From positions 1,860,001 to 1,924,000 of the forward strand of contig NZ_CP108364.1 of the NCBI RefSeq assembly GCF_035946055.1: a stretch of 64,000 bases of DNA, in the 5' to 3' direction. The notes under the pieces are model-generated. The model was not told where the DNA came from and made no database searches. It worked only from the letters and a program-made list of their open reading frames with translations. Every line of letters starts with the position of its first letter. Within the stretch, counting starts at the first letter, position 1. This DNA is from Streptomyces sp. NBC_01341 (GTDB lineage Bacteria > Actinomycetota > Actinomycetes > Streptomycetales > Streptomycetaceae). A program made the translations under genes and the position numbers. Below, one piece after another: positions 7,596 through 16,724 of the stretch.

Positions 7596-8840
7596 TTGCC
7601 CAGCCCCTACCGCGCCATCTTCTCCGCCCCGGGAAGCCTGGCCTTCTCGGCCGCCGGATTCCTCGGCCGGATGCCGCTGGCCATGATGGGGATCGGCGTG
7701 GTCACCATGGTGTCCCAGCTCACCGGGCGCTACGGGCTGGCGGGCGCGCTCTCCGCGACGCTCGCACTCGCGGCGGCGGCCATGGGGCCGCAGGTGTCCA
7801 GAATGGTCGACCGGTACGGGCAGCGCCGTGTCCTGCGCCCCGCCACCCTGTTCGCCGTCGCCTCCGTCGCCGGGCTGCTGATCTGTGCGCAGCAGCGGCT
7901 GCCCGACTGGACACTCTTCGTCTTCGCCGCCGGCGCGGGCTGCGTCCCGAGCGTGGGGTCGATGGTCCGGTCACGCTGGGCCGAGATCTACCGGGGGTCG
8001 GGGCGGCAGCTGCACACGGCGTACTCGTGGGAGTCGATCGTCGACGAGGCGTGCTTCATCTTCGGCCCCATCATCTCCATCGGTCTGTCGACCGCCTGGT
8101 TCCCGGAGGCGGGCCCCCTGCTGGCCGGCGGGTTCCTGGTCGTGGGTGTGTTCTGGCTGACGGCGCAGCGCGCCACGGAGCCCACGCCGCACCCGAAGGA
8201 GCACCACGCAGGCGGCTCGGCCCTCAGCTCGTCGGGTCTCCGGGTGCTGGTGCTCACGTTCGTCGCCACGGGCGCGATCTTCGGGGCCGTGGACGTGGTG
8301 ACGGTGGCCTTCGCGGAGGAGCGCGGCCACAAGGCGGCGGCCAGTCTCGTGCTCGCGGTCTACGCCCTGGGCTCCTGCCTCGCCGGGGCGGTCTTCGGCC
8401 TGGTCCACCTCAAGGGGAAGCCGGCCACCCGGTGGCTGGTGGGGGTATGCGCGATGGCCGTGAGTATGATCCCCCTCCAACTGGCCGGGAGCCTGCCGTT
8501 CCTGGCCGTGGCGCTCTTCGCCGCGGGCCTCGCCATCGCACCGACGATGGTCACCACGATGGCCCTCGTCGAGCAGCACGTACCGCGCACGCAGCTGACC
8601 GAGGGCATGACCTGGACCAGTACGGGACTCGCGGTCGGGGTGGCGCTCGGCTCCTCCGCCGCAGGCTGGGTGGTCGACGCCTCGGGGGCCGAGTCGGGGT
8701 ACGTGGTGCCCGTCGCAGCGGGGGCGCTCGCGGCCGCGGTGGCGTTCCTGGGGTATCGCCGGCTCGCGGAGCCGGTTCCTACGGGAGGGCGCGGGGAAGA
8801 TGACCGACACCTACGCACGGACAGCGAGCACGTGGCGTAA
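7596..8840 (+). CDS. MFS transporter
   Basis: A 414-aa major facilitator with about 12 membrane helices and the loop 2-3 signature region RMVDRYGQRRVLRPA. A long central loop (about 190-210) is polar, and the second half begins SSGLRVLVLTFVATGAIFGAVD. The best start is TTG at 7596 with GGAG nine bases before it (MPSPYRAIFSAPGSL). The substrate is unknown; the family is usually annotated as an efflux system. Its last 41 bases overlap the next gene, so they are probably coupled. Confidence 0.85.
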   Translation: MPSPYRAIFSAPGSLAFSAAGFLGRMPLAMMGIGVVTMVSQLTGRYGLAGALSATLALAAAAMGPQVSRMVDRYGQRRVLRPATLFAVASVAGLLICAQQRLPDWTLFVFAAGAGCVPSVGSMVRSRWAEIYRGSGRQLHTAYSWESIVDEACFIFGPIISIGLSTAWFPEAGPLLAGGFLVVGVFWLTAQRATEPTPHPKEHHAGGSALSSSGLRVLVLTFVATGAIFGAVDVVTVAFAEERGHKAAASLVLAVYALGSCLAGAVFGLVHLKGKPATRWLVGVCAMAVSMIPLQLAGSLPFLAVALFAAGLAIAPTMVTTMALVEQHVPRTQLTEGMTWTSTGLAVGVALGSSAAGWVVDASGAESGYVVPVAAGALAAAVAFLGYRRLAEPVPTGGRGEDDRHLRTDSEHVA

Positions 8841-10119
8841 CTGGGCGGGCAATGTCACCGCCCGGCCGGCGCGCGTGGAGTCCCCCGCATCGGTCGACGA
8901 GCTGGCGGCCGTCCTCCGCCGGGCGTCCGAGGACGGCCTGACCGTGAAGCCGGCGGGCACCGGTCATTCGTTCACCGCGGCCGCGGCCACGGACGGGGTC
9001 CTCATATGCCCGGACCTGCTCACCGGCATCCGGGACATCGACCGCGAGGCGATGACGGTGACGGTCGAGGCCGGCACGCCGCTGAAGCGCCTCAACGCCG
9101 CACTCGCCCGCGAGGGGCTCTCCCTCACGAACATGGGCGACATCATGGAGCAGACGGTCGCCGGGGCCACCTCCACGGGCACCCACGGCACCGGACGTGA
9201 CTCGGCGTCGGTGTCGGCGCAGATCCGGGCGCTCGAACTGCTGACGGCCGACGGCACGGTGCTCCGCTGCTCGGCCGTCGAGAACGCTGACGTCTTCGCG
9301 GCGGCCCGGGTCGGCCTGGGCGCGCTCGGCGTGGTCACAGCGGTCACCTTCGCGGTCGAGCCGGTCTTCCTGCTGACCGCCCGCGAGGAACCGATGACCT
9401 TCGACCGGGTCACGGCCGACTTCGATCAGCTCGTCACCGAGAACGAGCACTTCGAGTTCTACTGGTTCCCGCACACGGGCAACTGCAACACCAAGCGCAA
9501 CAACCGCAGCGCCGGCCCGGCCGCTCCGCCCGGTCGGGTCAGGGGCTGGGTCGAGGACGAGCTGCTCTCCAACGGGATCTTCCAGGTCGCCTGCACGGTG
9601 GGCCGGGCGGTCCCCCGGACCATCCCCGCCCTCGCGAAGATCTCCAGCCGCGCCCTGTCGGCCCGTACGTACACCGACATCCCGTACAAGGTGTTCACCA
9701 GCCCCCGGCGGGTGCGTTTCGTCGAGATGGAGTACGCCCTGCCGCGCGAGGCGGCCGTCGAGGCGCTGCGGGAGCTCAAAGCCATGGTCGACCGCTCGCC
9801 GCTGCGCATCAGCTTCCCGGTGGAGGTCCGCACGGCTCCCGCGGACGACATCGCGCTGTCCACGGCCTCGGGCCGGGACAGCGCGTACATCGCGGTGCAC
9901 CTGTACCGCGGCACGCCGTACCAGTCGTACTTCACCGCCGTCGAACGGATCATGACGGGCTACGACGGGCGCCCGCACTGGGGCAAGATCCACACGCGGG
10001 ACGCCGCGTACCTGGCGGGGGCCTATCCGCGCTTCGGCGAGTTCACCGCCGTACGCGACCGGCTCGACCCGGGCCGGCTGTTCGCCAACGACTACCTGCG
10101 CCGCGTGCTCGGCACCTGA
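8800..10119 (+). CDS. FAD-dependent D-arabinono-1,4-lactone oxidase family protein
   Basis: A 439-aa flavoprotein. The N-terminal PCMH/VAO-type FAD domain (about 1-190) has the pyrophosphate-binding loop AGTGHSFTAAAATDG and TGTHGTGRD. The C-terminal domain is ALO-type (EFYWFPHTGNCNTKRNN, then RPHWGKIH near the end), closing with FGEFTAVRDRLDPGRLFAND. The family oxidises sugar lactones or alditols such as gulono-lactone and xylitol using oxygen; the substrate here is not fixed. It begins inside the end of the MFS gene, which suggests linked transport and oxidation of a sugar derivative. Confidence 0.85.
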   Translation: MTDTYARTASTWRNWAGNVTARPARVESPASVDELAAVLRRASEDGLTVKPAGTGHSFTAAAATDGVLICPDLLTGIRDIDREAMTVTVEAGTPLKRLNAALAREGLSLTNMGDIMEQTVAGATSTGTHGTGRDSASVSAQIRALELLTADGTVLRCSAVENADVFAAARVGLGALGVVTAVTFAVEPVFLLTAREEPMTFDRVTADFDQLVTENEHFEFYWFPHTGNCNTKRNNRSAGPAAPPGRVRGWVEDELLSNGIFQVACTVGRAVPRTIPALAKISSRALSARTYTDIPYKVFTSPRRVRFVEMEYALPREAAVEALRELKAMVDRSPLRISFPVEVRTAPADDIALSTASGRDSAYIAVHLYRGTPYQSYFTAVERIMTGYDGRPHWGKIHTRDAAYLAGAYPRFGEFTAVRDRLDPGRLFANDYLRRVLGT

Positions 10120-10128
10120 CGGGCGGGC

Positions 10129-11094
10129 TCACCGGCCGGTGTCCGCCCCGGATGCCGCGTCGTCCTGCACGCCGGCGGCGTCGCCGGCACCGGTCGTGGC
10201 GGGTGCGGACGGGGTGCCACCGTCACCGGGGGCGGACGGTGTGCTCTCCGGCGTGGTGGGGTCCGAGGAGGCCGAGGGCGTGGGAGCCGGTTCCTCGGTC
10301 GCACCGCCGCCTCCGGACGCGTCGGGCGACGCGCTCTGCCCGTCGCGGGGGTCGGTGCCGGGCGTCGTCGTGGCCCCCGTGTCCGGGCGGCGTACGTCGT
10401 CCCCGTCGTCCTGCCCGGTTCCGCTGGACGGTTCGGGGGACTCCGTCCTGCCGTCGGGCTCGCCCCGGACGACCGAGCCGACGGTCGTCCCCCCGTTGCC
10501 GCCGAGATCATGGCCGGACGCCGCCTCGTACACCGTGATGCCGGCCATCGAGATCACGAACACACCGGCCGCCGCCAGGGCCGAACGCTTCCAGCCCCGG
10601 ACGCGGGTGCCGTGGGTGCGGGCGGCGGAGTAGGCGTCGTCCGCGGTGGCCTCGCCCTGGAACGTCCCGAGGTGGGCCGCCTCCGTCACCGGGCGGCCGT
10701 CACCGGGCCGCACCCGGCGGAGCAGCCGGGTGCGCTCGGCGTCGGACTCCGTCACGGGGGGCATCACCGTGGTCGCCTCGTCCCGCGGCCACTGCGACGC
10801 GGGTGACGTCTCCTTGGTGCGCACCGTCACCTGACGGCCCGCCGGATGTTTCACCTGGACCGTCACTTCACGGATCTGCTCGCCGGTGCGGCGGAAGAAG
10901 TGCTGGAAGACCGACCCTCCGCAGGTGGCCACCACGCTCATCACACCGGCGCCCGCGATGGTTCCGTACACGCCCAGCTGTGAGGCCATGACCGCCGCCG
11001 CGACCGCCGCGACCGCGCTCCCGGCAACCTGCGGCAGGCTCAGATCTATGCGCCTTTCCTTACGTTCCGCATCATTCTGCGGCTTCTGAACCAT
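10129..11094 (-). CDS. Membrane protein with long Ser/Pro/Thr-rich tail
   Basis: A 321-aa protein starting MVQKPQNDAERKERRIDLSL. Two hydrophobic, Gly/Ala-rich helices (about 20-60) could form a hairpin. A soluble segment follows (EVTVQVKHPAGRQVTVRTKE), then a single helix (ALAAAGVFVISMAGITVYEA, about 185-205), then about 110 residues very rich in Thr, Ser, Pro, Gly and Asp, likely disordered and outside the cell. I do not recognise a function; the build resembles actinobacterial wall-facing membrane proteins. It is divergent from sepH and converges on the lactone oxidase gene. Confidence 0.75.
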   Translation of the reverse strand: MVQKPQNDAERKERRIDLSLPQVAGSAVAAVAAAVMASQLGVYGTIAGAGVMSVVATCGGSVFQHFFRRTGEQIREVTVQVKHPAGRQVTVRTKETSPASQWPRDEATTVMPPVTESDAERTRLLRRVRPGDGRPVTEAAHLGTFQGEATADDAYSAARTHGTRVRGWKRSALAAAGVFVISMAGITVYEAASGHDLGGNGGTTVGSVVRGEPDGRTESPEPSSGTGQDDGDDVRRPDTGATTTPGTDPRDGQSASPDASGGGGATEEPAPTPSASSDPTTPESTPSAPGDGGTPSAPATTGAGDAAGVQDDAASGADTGR

Positions 11095-11590
11095 GATCAG
11101 CCCCTGCTCGACAACTACCCCACCTTGCACCAGGAAGGGACATATGAGCGAACCGGATAGTTCCGATTCTGGAGTTTCTGTGAAGCAGCCCACGCAACGC
11201 GGGCATACGGCCGAGAACGGGGTAACCCAACTCCCGTGTCCGGCGTGAACTTCGGCGGCGCGCCGGTCCACCCACGTGGCCCGAATGGAGTACTGTGACG
11301 AGCCCTGGGGCCGGACTCCCGCATGGGTGGCCGGACCTACGGGAGGGAGCCGAAATCGGCACTCGAACCGGCGGCGCCGCGGCATCGCACGGGCGCCTGC
11401 TGCACGGAGTGACGAATCGGTCACTCCGCGTCGCAAACTGGTAACCGTGCCATCGTGGCGTTCCAGGGCCAAGGCCCGACACGCCGGGTAACTTGGCAAG
11501 GTTGTGGCAGGCTGAACCCGGGCAGGTCACACTCGACTAGCGGAAGCAGCGACGCACGTGACGTCGGCAGGCACCACCCGGGAGGTTCCC
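11095..11590. other. Divergent promoter region upstream of sepH
   Basis: About 500 bases between the membrane-protein gene and sepH. The short frames here lack Streptomyces codon bias and ribosome sites, so I call none. The notable element is the inverted repeat at 11405-11428. Confidence 0.55.
11405..11428. promoter_or_regulatory. 9-base inverted repeat, BldD-like site before sepH
   Basis: CGGAGTGAC, six bases, GTCACTCCG: perfect 9-base arms. The core AGTGA...TCAC resembles the classical BldD box. It lies 163 bases before the sepH start and 311 before the divergent gene. The binding protein is inference. Confidence 0.4.
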
Positions 11591-12649
11591 ATGCCCGAAC
11601 TGCGTGTCGTGGCCGTCTCAAACGACGGCACACGACTGGTGCTCAAGGCTGCGGACAGCACGGAGTACACGCTTCCGATCGATGAGCGGCTGCGTGCCGC
11701 CGTGCGCAACGACCGCGCACGCCTGGGCCAGATCGAGATCGAGGTGGAGAGCCATCTCCGCCCCCGCGACATCCAGGCGCGGATACGCGCCGGTGCCTCC
11801 GCCGAGGAGGTCGCACAGTTCGCCGGCATCCCGGTCGACCGGGTGCGCCGCTTCGAGGGTCCGGTGCTCGCGGAGCGCGCCTTCATGGCCGAGCGGGCCC
11901 GGAAGACAGCCGTGCGCCGTCCCGGCGAGAACACCGGACCCCAGCTCGGTGACGCGGTGCAGGAGCGGCTGCTGCTGCGCGGCGCCGACCGGGAGACCGT
12001 GCAGTGGGACTCCTGGCGCCGGGACGACGGCACCTGGGAGGTCCTCCTGGTGTATCGCGTCGCAGGCGAACCGCACTCCGCGAGCTGGACCTACGACCCG
12101 CCGCGGCGGCTGGTCCAGGCCGTGGACGAGGAGGCGCGCTCGCTGATCGGCGAGACCGACGACGCCGCCCCCGAGCCCAGCTTCCCGTTCGTACCCCGGA
12201 TCGCCCGCCTGCCGCGCGACCGGCCGCTGGACCGTGCCCTGGACCGCCAGATCGAGCGGCCCGCCCCTTCGGCGCCGGAGCCGGACGAGCGCCTCGGCAG
12301 TGTCTCCGCGGGCGAGCGGGACTCGCTGACCAGCCTCCTGGAAGCGGTACCGAGCTTCCGCGGGGACATGGTCGTACCCGAGCGGCCGTCACAGCCCGAG
12401 CCGCCCGCACTCGAACCCGCGCCGCAGCAGGAGCCCGAGGTGGACGAGCCTCCGGCGGCGGCTGCGGCGGGCGCCGGTTCCGCCTACGCCGACGTGCTGA
12501 TGCCGCGCGCGGTGGCCGGGCACCGGGACCGGCTGACCGGCACCACGGACCGCCAGGCCGAGGCCGACGGGGTTCGCCCCGGACGCCGGGCTGCGGTGCC
12601 GAGCTGGGACGAGATCGTCTTCGGTACGCGCCGGAAGAAGCAGGACTGA
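11591..12649 (+). CDS. sepH: Septation protein SepH (DUF3071)
   Basis: A 352-aa protein matching Streptomyces SepH, which binds and stimulates assembly of FtsZ at sporulation and vegetative septa. The N-terminal DUF3071 domain (about 1-170) starts MPELRVVAVSNDGTRLVLKA and holds a helix-turn-helix-like segment LRPRDIQARIRAGASAEEVA at about 50-70, known to be needed for FtsZ interaction. The remainder (about 175-352) is Pro/Glu/Ala-rich and disordered, ending PSWDEIVFGTRRKKQD, a conserved tail. A perfect GGAGG precedes the ATG. A strong terminator follows. Confidence 0.92.
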   Translation: MPELRVVAVSNDGTRLVLKAADSTEYTLPIDERLRAAVRNDRARLGQIEIEVESHLRPRDIQARIRAGASAEEVAQFAGIPVDRVRRFEGPVLAERAFMAERARKTAVRRPGENTGPQLGDAVQERLLLRGADRETVQWDSWRRDDGTWEVLLVYRVAGEPHSASWTYDPPRRLVQAVDEEARSLIGETDDAAPEPSFPFVPRIARLPRDRPLDRALDRQIERPAPSAPEPDERLGSVSAGERDSLTSLLEAVPSFRGDMVVPERPSQPEPPALEPAPQQEPEVDEPPAAAAAGAGSAYADVLMPRAVAGHRDRLTGTTDRQAEADGVRPGRRAAVPSWDEIVFGTRRKKQD

Positions 12650-12677
12650 GGACGGGTCCGGACGCCGACGTCATGAG

Positions 12678-12709
12678 GAGGGCCCGTGCGCAGTGGCGCA
12701 CGGGCCCTC
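12678..12709. terminator. Bidirectional terminator after sepH
   Basis: Perfect 14-base stem GAGGGCCCGTGCGC, four-base loop, and its complement, placed between the convergent sepH and rhodanese genes. Confidence 0.85.
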
Positions 12710-12732
12710 AATCCTCGGGGCGGTCGGTGGCT

Positions 12733-13569
12733 TCAGCGCGGGTCAGGTCCCGTGGCGACCGGCCGGGACTCGTCCGCGGACCATTCCGACCAGGAGCCGG
12801 CATAGAGGGCGGCCCGGTGTCCGGCGATCTCCAGCGCCAGCACTTGATGCGCGCCCGAGACACCGGAACCGCAGTAGACACCGACCTCGGTGGCGCCGTC
12901 CGCGCCCAGGGCCGCGAAGCGGGAAGCCAGCGATCGGGCCGGCAGGAACCGACCGTCCTCGTCGACGTTCTGGGTGGTCGGGGCGGAGACCGCGCCCGGG
13001 ATGTGGCCGCCCACACGGTCGATGGGCTCGACGTCGCCCCGGTAGCGCTCCGCCGCCCGCGCGTCGAGCAGGAGCCCGGAGCGGGCGAGGCCGGCCGCGC
13101 CGTCGGCGTCCAGCAGACCGAGCGCACCCGGCGCGGGCCGGAAGTCGCCCTCGGCGGGCTTCGGGAGCGCGGTGGTGAGCTCGCCCGTCCACGCGGCGAG
13201 CCCTCCGTCCAGCACGCGGACGTCGAGGTGGCCGGTCCAGCGCAGCAGCCACCAGGCTCGGGCGGCCGCCCAGCCCTGACCGCCGTCGTACACCACCACG
13301 GGGGTCTCGCTCCCCACACCCGCGCGCCGCATGACGGCCCCGAAGTCCTCCGGGTCCGGCAGGGGGTGGCGGCCGCCGCTGCCCACCGGTCCGGCCAGCT
13401 CGGCGTCCAGGTCGACGAACACCGCGCCCGGGATGTGCCCGGCCTCGTAGGCGGCGAGGCCGTGCGGTCCGCCGAGCTGCCAGCGGACGTCGAGGAGGAC
13501 CGGCGGGCGCGGCCCAGTCGACTCGCTCAGGTATTCGGATGCGGTGATGATGGGCTTCATGGGTGCCAT
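12733..13569 (-). CDS. Thiosulfate/3-mercaptopyruvate sulfurtransferase (rhodanese)
   Basis: A 278-aa tandem-rhodanese protein. The N-terminal domain is inactive but has the HIPGAVFVDLDAELAG signature; the C-terminal domain has the active-site loop VYCGSGVSGAHQ with the cysteine that carries the persulfide. The loop CGSGVSG is the type found in actinobacterial SseA-like enzymes. It transfers sulfur from thiosulfate or 3-mercaptopyruvate to cyanide or thiols. The start is ATG at 13569 (MAPMKPIITASEYL); MKPIITASE three codons later is equally plausible. Confidence 0.88.
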   Translation of the reverse strand: MAPMKPIITASEYLSESTGPRPPVLLDVRWQLGGPHGLAAYEAGHIPGAVFVDLDAELAGPVGSGGRHPLPDPEDFGAVMRRAGVGSETPVVVYDGGQGWAAARAWWLLRWTGHLDVRVLDGGLAAWTGELTTALPKPAEGDFRPAPGALGLLDADGAAGLARSGLLLDARAAERYRGDVEPIDRVGGHIPGAVSAPTTQNVDEDGRFLPARSLASRFAALGADGATEVGVYCGSGVSGAHQVLALEIAGHRAALYAGSWSEWSADESRPVATGPDPR

Positions 13570-13799
13570 CCTCGCGCAGTAACCGCCCGCGACGCCGCCT
13601 CACCTAAGCGGATATACCCCATCAAAGCAGGCAACACGGCGAGCGGAAGCCGGAAAATGCGGCGCGGCCGGGGTGCCTCGGAGGCTCAGTGGTGCGAGCA
13701 TCTGCACGGAGCGTACGCACCCGTATCCGTACCGCTGGACGTCGTGCAGGCCCCGTCCTCCCGTACGGCGACCCCGATGGTACGAGGAGAGAGAAGAAG

Positions 13800-14576
13800 A
13801 TGACCGAGGCTGCCACCCGGCGCATTCCCGGAGCACCGTGCTGGGTGAGTCTGATCGTGCACGGCCTGTCCGCGACCCAGGACTTCTACAGCCAGTTGTT
13901 CGGCTGGGATTTCCGGCCGGGTCCCGAGCAGTTGGGGCCGTACGTACGGGCCCTCCTGCACGGCAAGGAGGTCGCGGGCATCGGGCAGCTGCCGCCGGAC
14001 CGGCACCTCCCGATCGCCTGGACGACCTATCTGGCCACGGAGGACGCTGACGCCACGGCCGAGGCCATCCGTTCCTGCGGCGGTACGGTGGCGGTCGGGC
14101 CCATCGTCGCGGGCAGTGCGGGCCGGCTGGCGCTCGCGTCGGACCCCGGCGGTGCCGTGTTCGGCATCTGGCAGGCCGCCGAGCACCTCGGTACGGCGCT
14201 GGCGGGCACGCCCGGCACCCCCGTGTGGAACGAGCTGGTGACGCGGGAGACCGCGTCGGTCGCCAAGTTCTACCAGGCGGTGTTCGGCTTCGAGACCGAG
14301 GCGGTCGTCTCGGCCGACTTCGACTACCAGACGCTGCACCTGCGGGGGCGCCCGGTCGCGGCCCTGCACGGCGTGGGGCACGGGCTGCCGCGCGACCGGG
14401 GGCCGCACTGGATGACGTACTTCCAGGTCGCCGACACCGACGAGGCCGCGGCACGGGTGACCGAACTCGGCGGGCGGGTACTGCACCCGCCGGGGGACAC
14501 GCCGAGCGGCCGGCTGGCCACGGTGGCCGACCCGGAGGGAGCGGTGTTCACCGTCGTCAGGCCGCCGGAGGACTGA
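13800..14576 (+). CDS. VOC family (glyoxalase/bleomycin-resistance-like) two-domain protein
   Basis: A 258-aa protein with two vicinal-oxygen-chelate domains in tandem: PGAPCWVSLIVHGLSATQDF at the start and PVWNELVTRETASVAKFYQA in the middle. Each ends with the G-x-V/A-F strand (GGAVFGIW, EGAVFTVV). Streptomyces has many such paralogues of unknown substrate; the fold can bind a metal, but an assigned reaction would be a guess. The ATG at 13800 follows a purine-rich GAGGAGAGAGAAGAAG. Confidence 0.85.
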   Translation: MTEAATRRIPGAPCWVSLIVHGLSATQDFYSQLFGWDFRPGPEQLGPYVRALLHGKEVAGIGQLPPDRHLPIAWTTYLATEDADATAEAIRSCGGTVAVGPIVAGSAGRLALASDPGGAVFGIWQAAEHLGTALAGTPGTPVWNELVTRETASVAKFYQAVFGFETEAVVSADFDYQTLHLRGRPVAALHGVGHGLPRDRGPHWMTYFQVADTDEAAARVTELGGRVLHPPGDTPSGRLATVADPEGAVFTVVRPPED

Positions 14577-14692
14577 GCGGACGGGTCGGCCGCCGCCCCC
14601 GGCGCACCTCCACGGGCCGGAGGGCTGCGGGCGGGTGCACGCCGGTACCGGAGTCGACGCCCGCTCGGGGCGCCCGGCGAGAGGTGGGCATG

Positions 14693-16145
14693 TCAGCTCG
14701 GCCGTGTCGGCTGGAGTCCCGCGTACACGCCGTCCCTGTCCAGCAGTTGCTCGTGCGTGCCCACCTCGGCGACACGGCCGCCCCGCATGGCCACGATGCG
14801 GTCGGCCCCCTGGATCGTGGACAGCCGGTGCGCGACGACGAAGACGGTCCGGCCGCGCACGAGCCGGGTCAGGGCCTCCTGCACGAGGGCCTCGGAACGG
14901 TTGTCGAACGCGGAGGCCGCCTCATCAAGCACCAGCACCCTCGGATCCCTGATCAGTGCCCTGGCGATGGCGAGCCGCTGTTTCTGACCGCCCGACAGCT
15001 GGGCACCGCGCTCCCCGATGACCGTGTCCAGGCCGCGCGACAGGCCGTTGACGAACTCCAGGGCGTTGGCGTCGCGGAGAGCGCGCGTCAGTGACTCCTC
15101 GTCCGTGTCGCCCATGCCGTGGGTGACGTTGTCGCGGATGCTCCCCTCGAAGAGGATCGACTCCTGCGGCACCACCGACAGGAAGCGCCGGTAGCTGCGC
15201 AGGTCCAGCCCCGCCATGTCGGTGCCGTCCAGGAGGATGCGTCCCGAGGTCGGCCGGATGAACCCGATGAGCAGGTTGGGCACGGTGGACTTGCCCGCCC
15301 CGGAGGCGCCCACCAGCGCGATGGTCTCGCCCGGCCGTGCGGAGAGGGTGAACCCGTCGACCGCGGGCTCCCCGCCGTCGTAGGCGAAGCCCACGTCCTC
15401 GAAGTCGATGCGGCCGACGACGTCGTCCACCTGCGCCTTGCCGGCGTTGTCCTCCAGGTCGGGCGCCTGGAGCACCTCCCCCGCCGAACGCACGGACTCC
15501 ACTCCCTTGGTGAGGATGGGGGCCAGGCCGAGCAGGGTCGTCACCGAACCCGTCAGGACGGTGAAGAAGGCGCTGAGCATGACCACGTCCCCGGCCGTGA
15601 CCGGCATCCACCCGTGGTAGGCCACCAGCGCCGAGCCGGAAAGGCACAGCACGCCCAGTGTGTTGAGAATGGCCCAGGCGAGCGGGCCGAAGCGGCCGTT
15701 GATCATGTCCAGGCGCAGACCGGCCGCGAACACCTGGCGCAGGGAGCCGTCGACGCGGCCGAGGGCGGTCCGCTCCAGGCCGTGGGCCCGGGTGATGGGG
15801 ATGAGGGTGGTCATCTCACCCACGCCGGATGCTGCCGCCGAGAAGGCGCACGTACCACTGGTGGAGGGGGTAGTTGATCACGAGGATGAACAGCAGGATG
15901 CCGGTGGACTTCCAGATGCCTGACTCGGGGCCGTGCTGGACGACGACATCGAGCACTTTTGCGGTGATCAGCGGCAGCAGCCAGATGGGGCTGTGCTTCA
16001 CGACGAAGACGGCCGCCGCCAGGGCGAGCCGGCCGCGGTCGGGGCGGAACAGGTGGCCGAGGGTACGGACCGGGTTCTCGCCGCGGTAGCGGTGGTCGAA
16101 GGGTGCCAGGGGTTCGGCGGAGAGCGTCGGAAGCGCCTTCTTCAT
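14693..16145 (-). pseudogene. ABC exporter (TMD-NBD) with internal deletion and frameshift
   Basis: Remains of a fused half-transporter. The N-terminal part (start MKKALPTLSAEPLAPFDHRY at 16145) contains two membrane helices and stops at GGSIRRG at about 15816. The rest (from about 15823, VGEMTTLIPITRAHGLERTA) resumes in another frame with two further helices and a complete ATPase: Walker A GASGAGKST, Q-loop VVPQES, signature LSGGQKQ, Walker B VLVLDEAAS, H-loop AHRLST. About 240 residues precede the ATPase instead of the usual 330-350, so about 100 codons with the middle helices are missing. The frame change means no full product. The junction is near 15816-15826. Confidence 0.8.
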
Positions 16146-16311
16146 ACGAGCATCCCACCCGGTCCCGAGGTCACCGACAAGCCCCGTTCCGCGTACGGAG
16201 ACGCCCGGGACACCGGCCGGCATACCTGCCCACGCGGGCCGCACTCCCAACGAAGGGGTTGTTTTCGGGAACTCGCCGCGTGAGCGTCTCCGGCCCGGGT
16301 AGCCGCGAGGA

Positions 16312-16635
16312 ATGTTCAGGCACAGGCGCGTACGAATTCTGACCGTGCTGCTCAGCGGCTGGGTGGCACTGACCGCGGTGGAGCGGGTGGCCGAGGACGC
16401 ACCCTGGCCGAGCGCGGCCATGGGCGGCCTGCTGTGGGCTTCTCTGGTGGCGGCCGTCTGGTGGTTCGCGGAGTGGACGCAGTCGCCGCTGCGCACCGCA
16501 CGCGAGGCGGCGGAGGCGCGCCGCCGGGAGGCCGCCGTGGCGTACGGGGAAACATCGGACGCGGACAGCGGCACGGATGCCGGTGCCGGATCCGCCGGCC
16601 GCTCGCAGGACTCCTCGGCTCAGGCGCCGCACTGA
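16312..16635 (+). CDS. Small membrane protein, unknown function
   Basis: A 107-aa protein with two hydrophobic segments (about 8-26 and 35-55, the second containing WWFAEWTQSP), then an arginine/alanine-rich stretch (REAAEARRREAAVAYGE) and a polar tail. Codon bias is normal for Streptomyces. The ribosome site (GAGGA) abuts the ATG at 16312, closer than usual. I do not recognise it. It is divergent from the broken ABC exporter and followed by a strong terminator. Confidence 0.65.
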   Translation: MFRHRRVRILTVLLSGWVALTAVERVAEDAPWPSAAMGGLLWASLVAAVWWFAEWTQSPLRTAREAAEARRREAAVAYGETSDADSGTDAGAGSAGRSQDSSAQAPH

Positions 16636-16660
16636 CGTACCGTCAGGTCAGGGACCGACG

Positions 16661-16709
16661 ACGTGAACCGCCCGTGTGCGCCTCCTGGGTGCACACGGGC
16701 GGTTCACGT
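16661..16709. terminator. 19-base perfect inverted-repeat terminator
   Basis: ACGTGAACCGCCCGTGTGC and its exact complement around an 11-base loop, between the convergent small membrane protein and SRPBCC genes. Confidence 0.85.
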
Positions 16710-16724
16710 ACGGGCAGCTGCGGA

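Noticed and set aside
11095..11590. Short open frames upstream of sepH
   Set aside because: None has a ribosome site plus normal codon bias.
12004..13803. 599-residue open frame on the plus strand over sepH and the rhodanese gene
   Set aside because: It is antisense or out of frame to two well-supported genes, rich in Arg/Pro/Ala, and spans a strong terminator. It is a GC-driven shadow.
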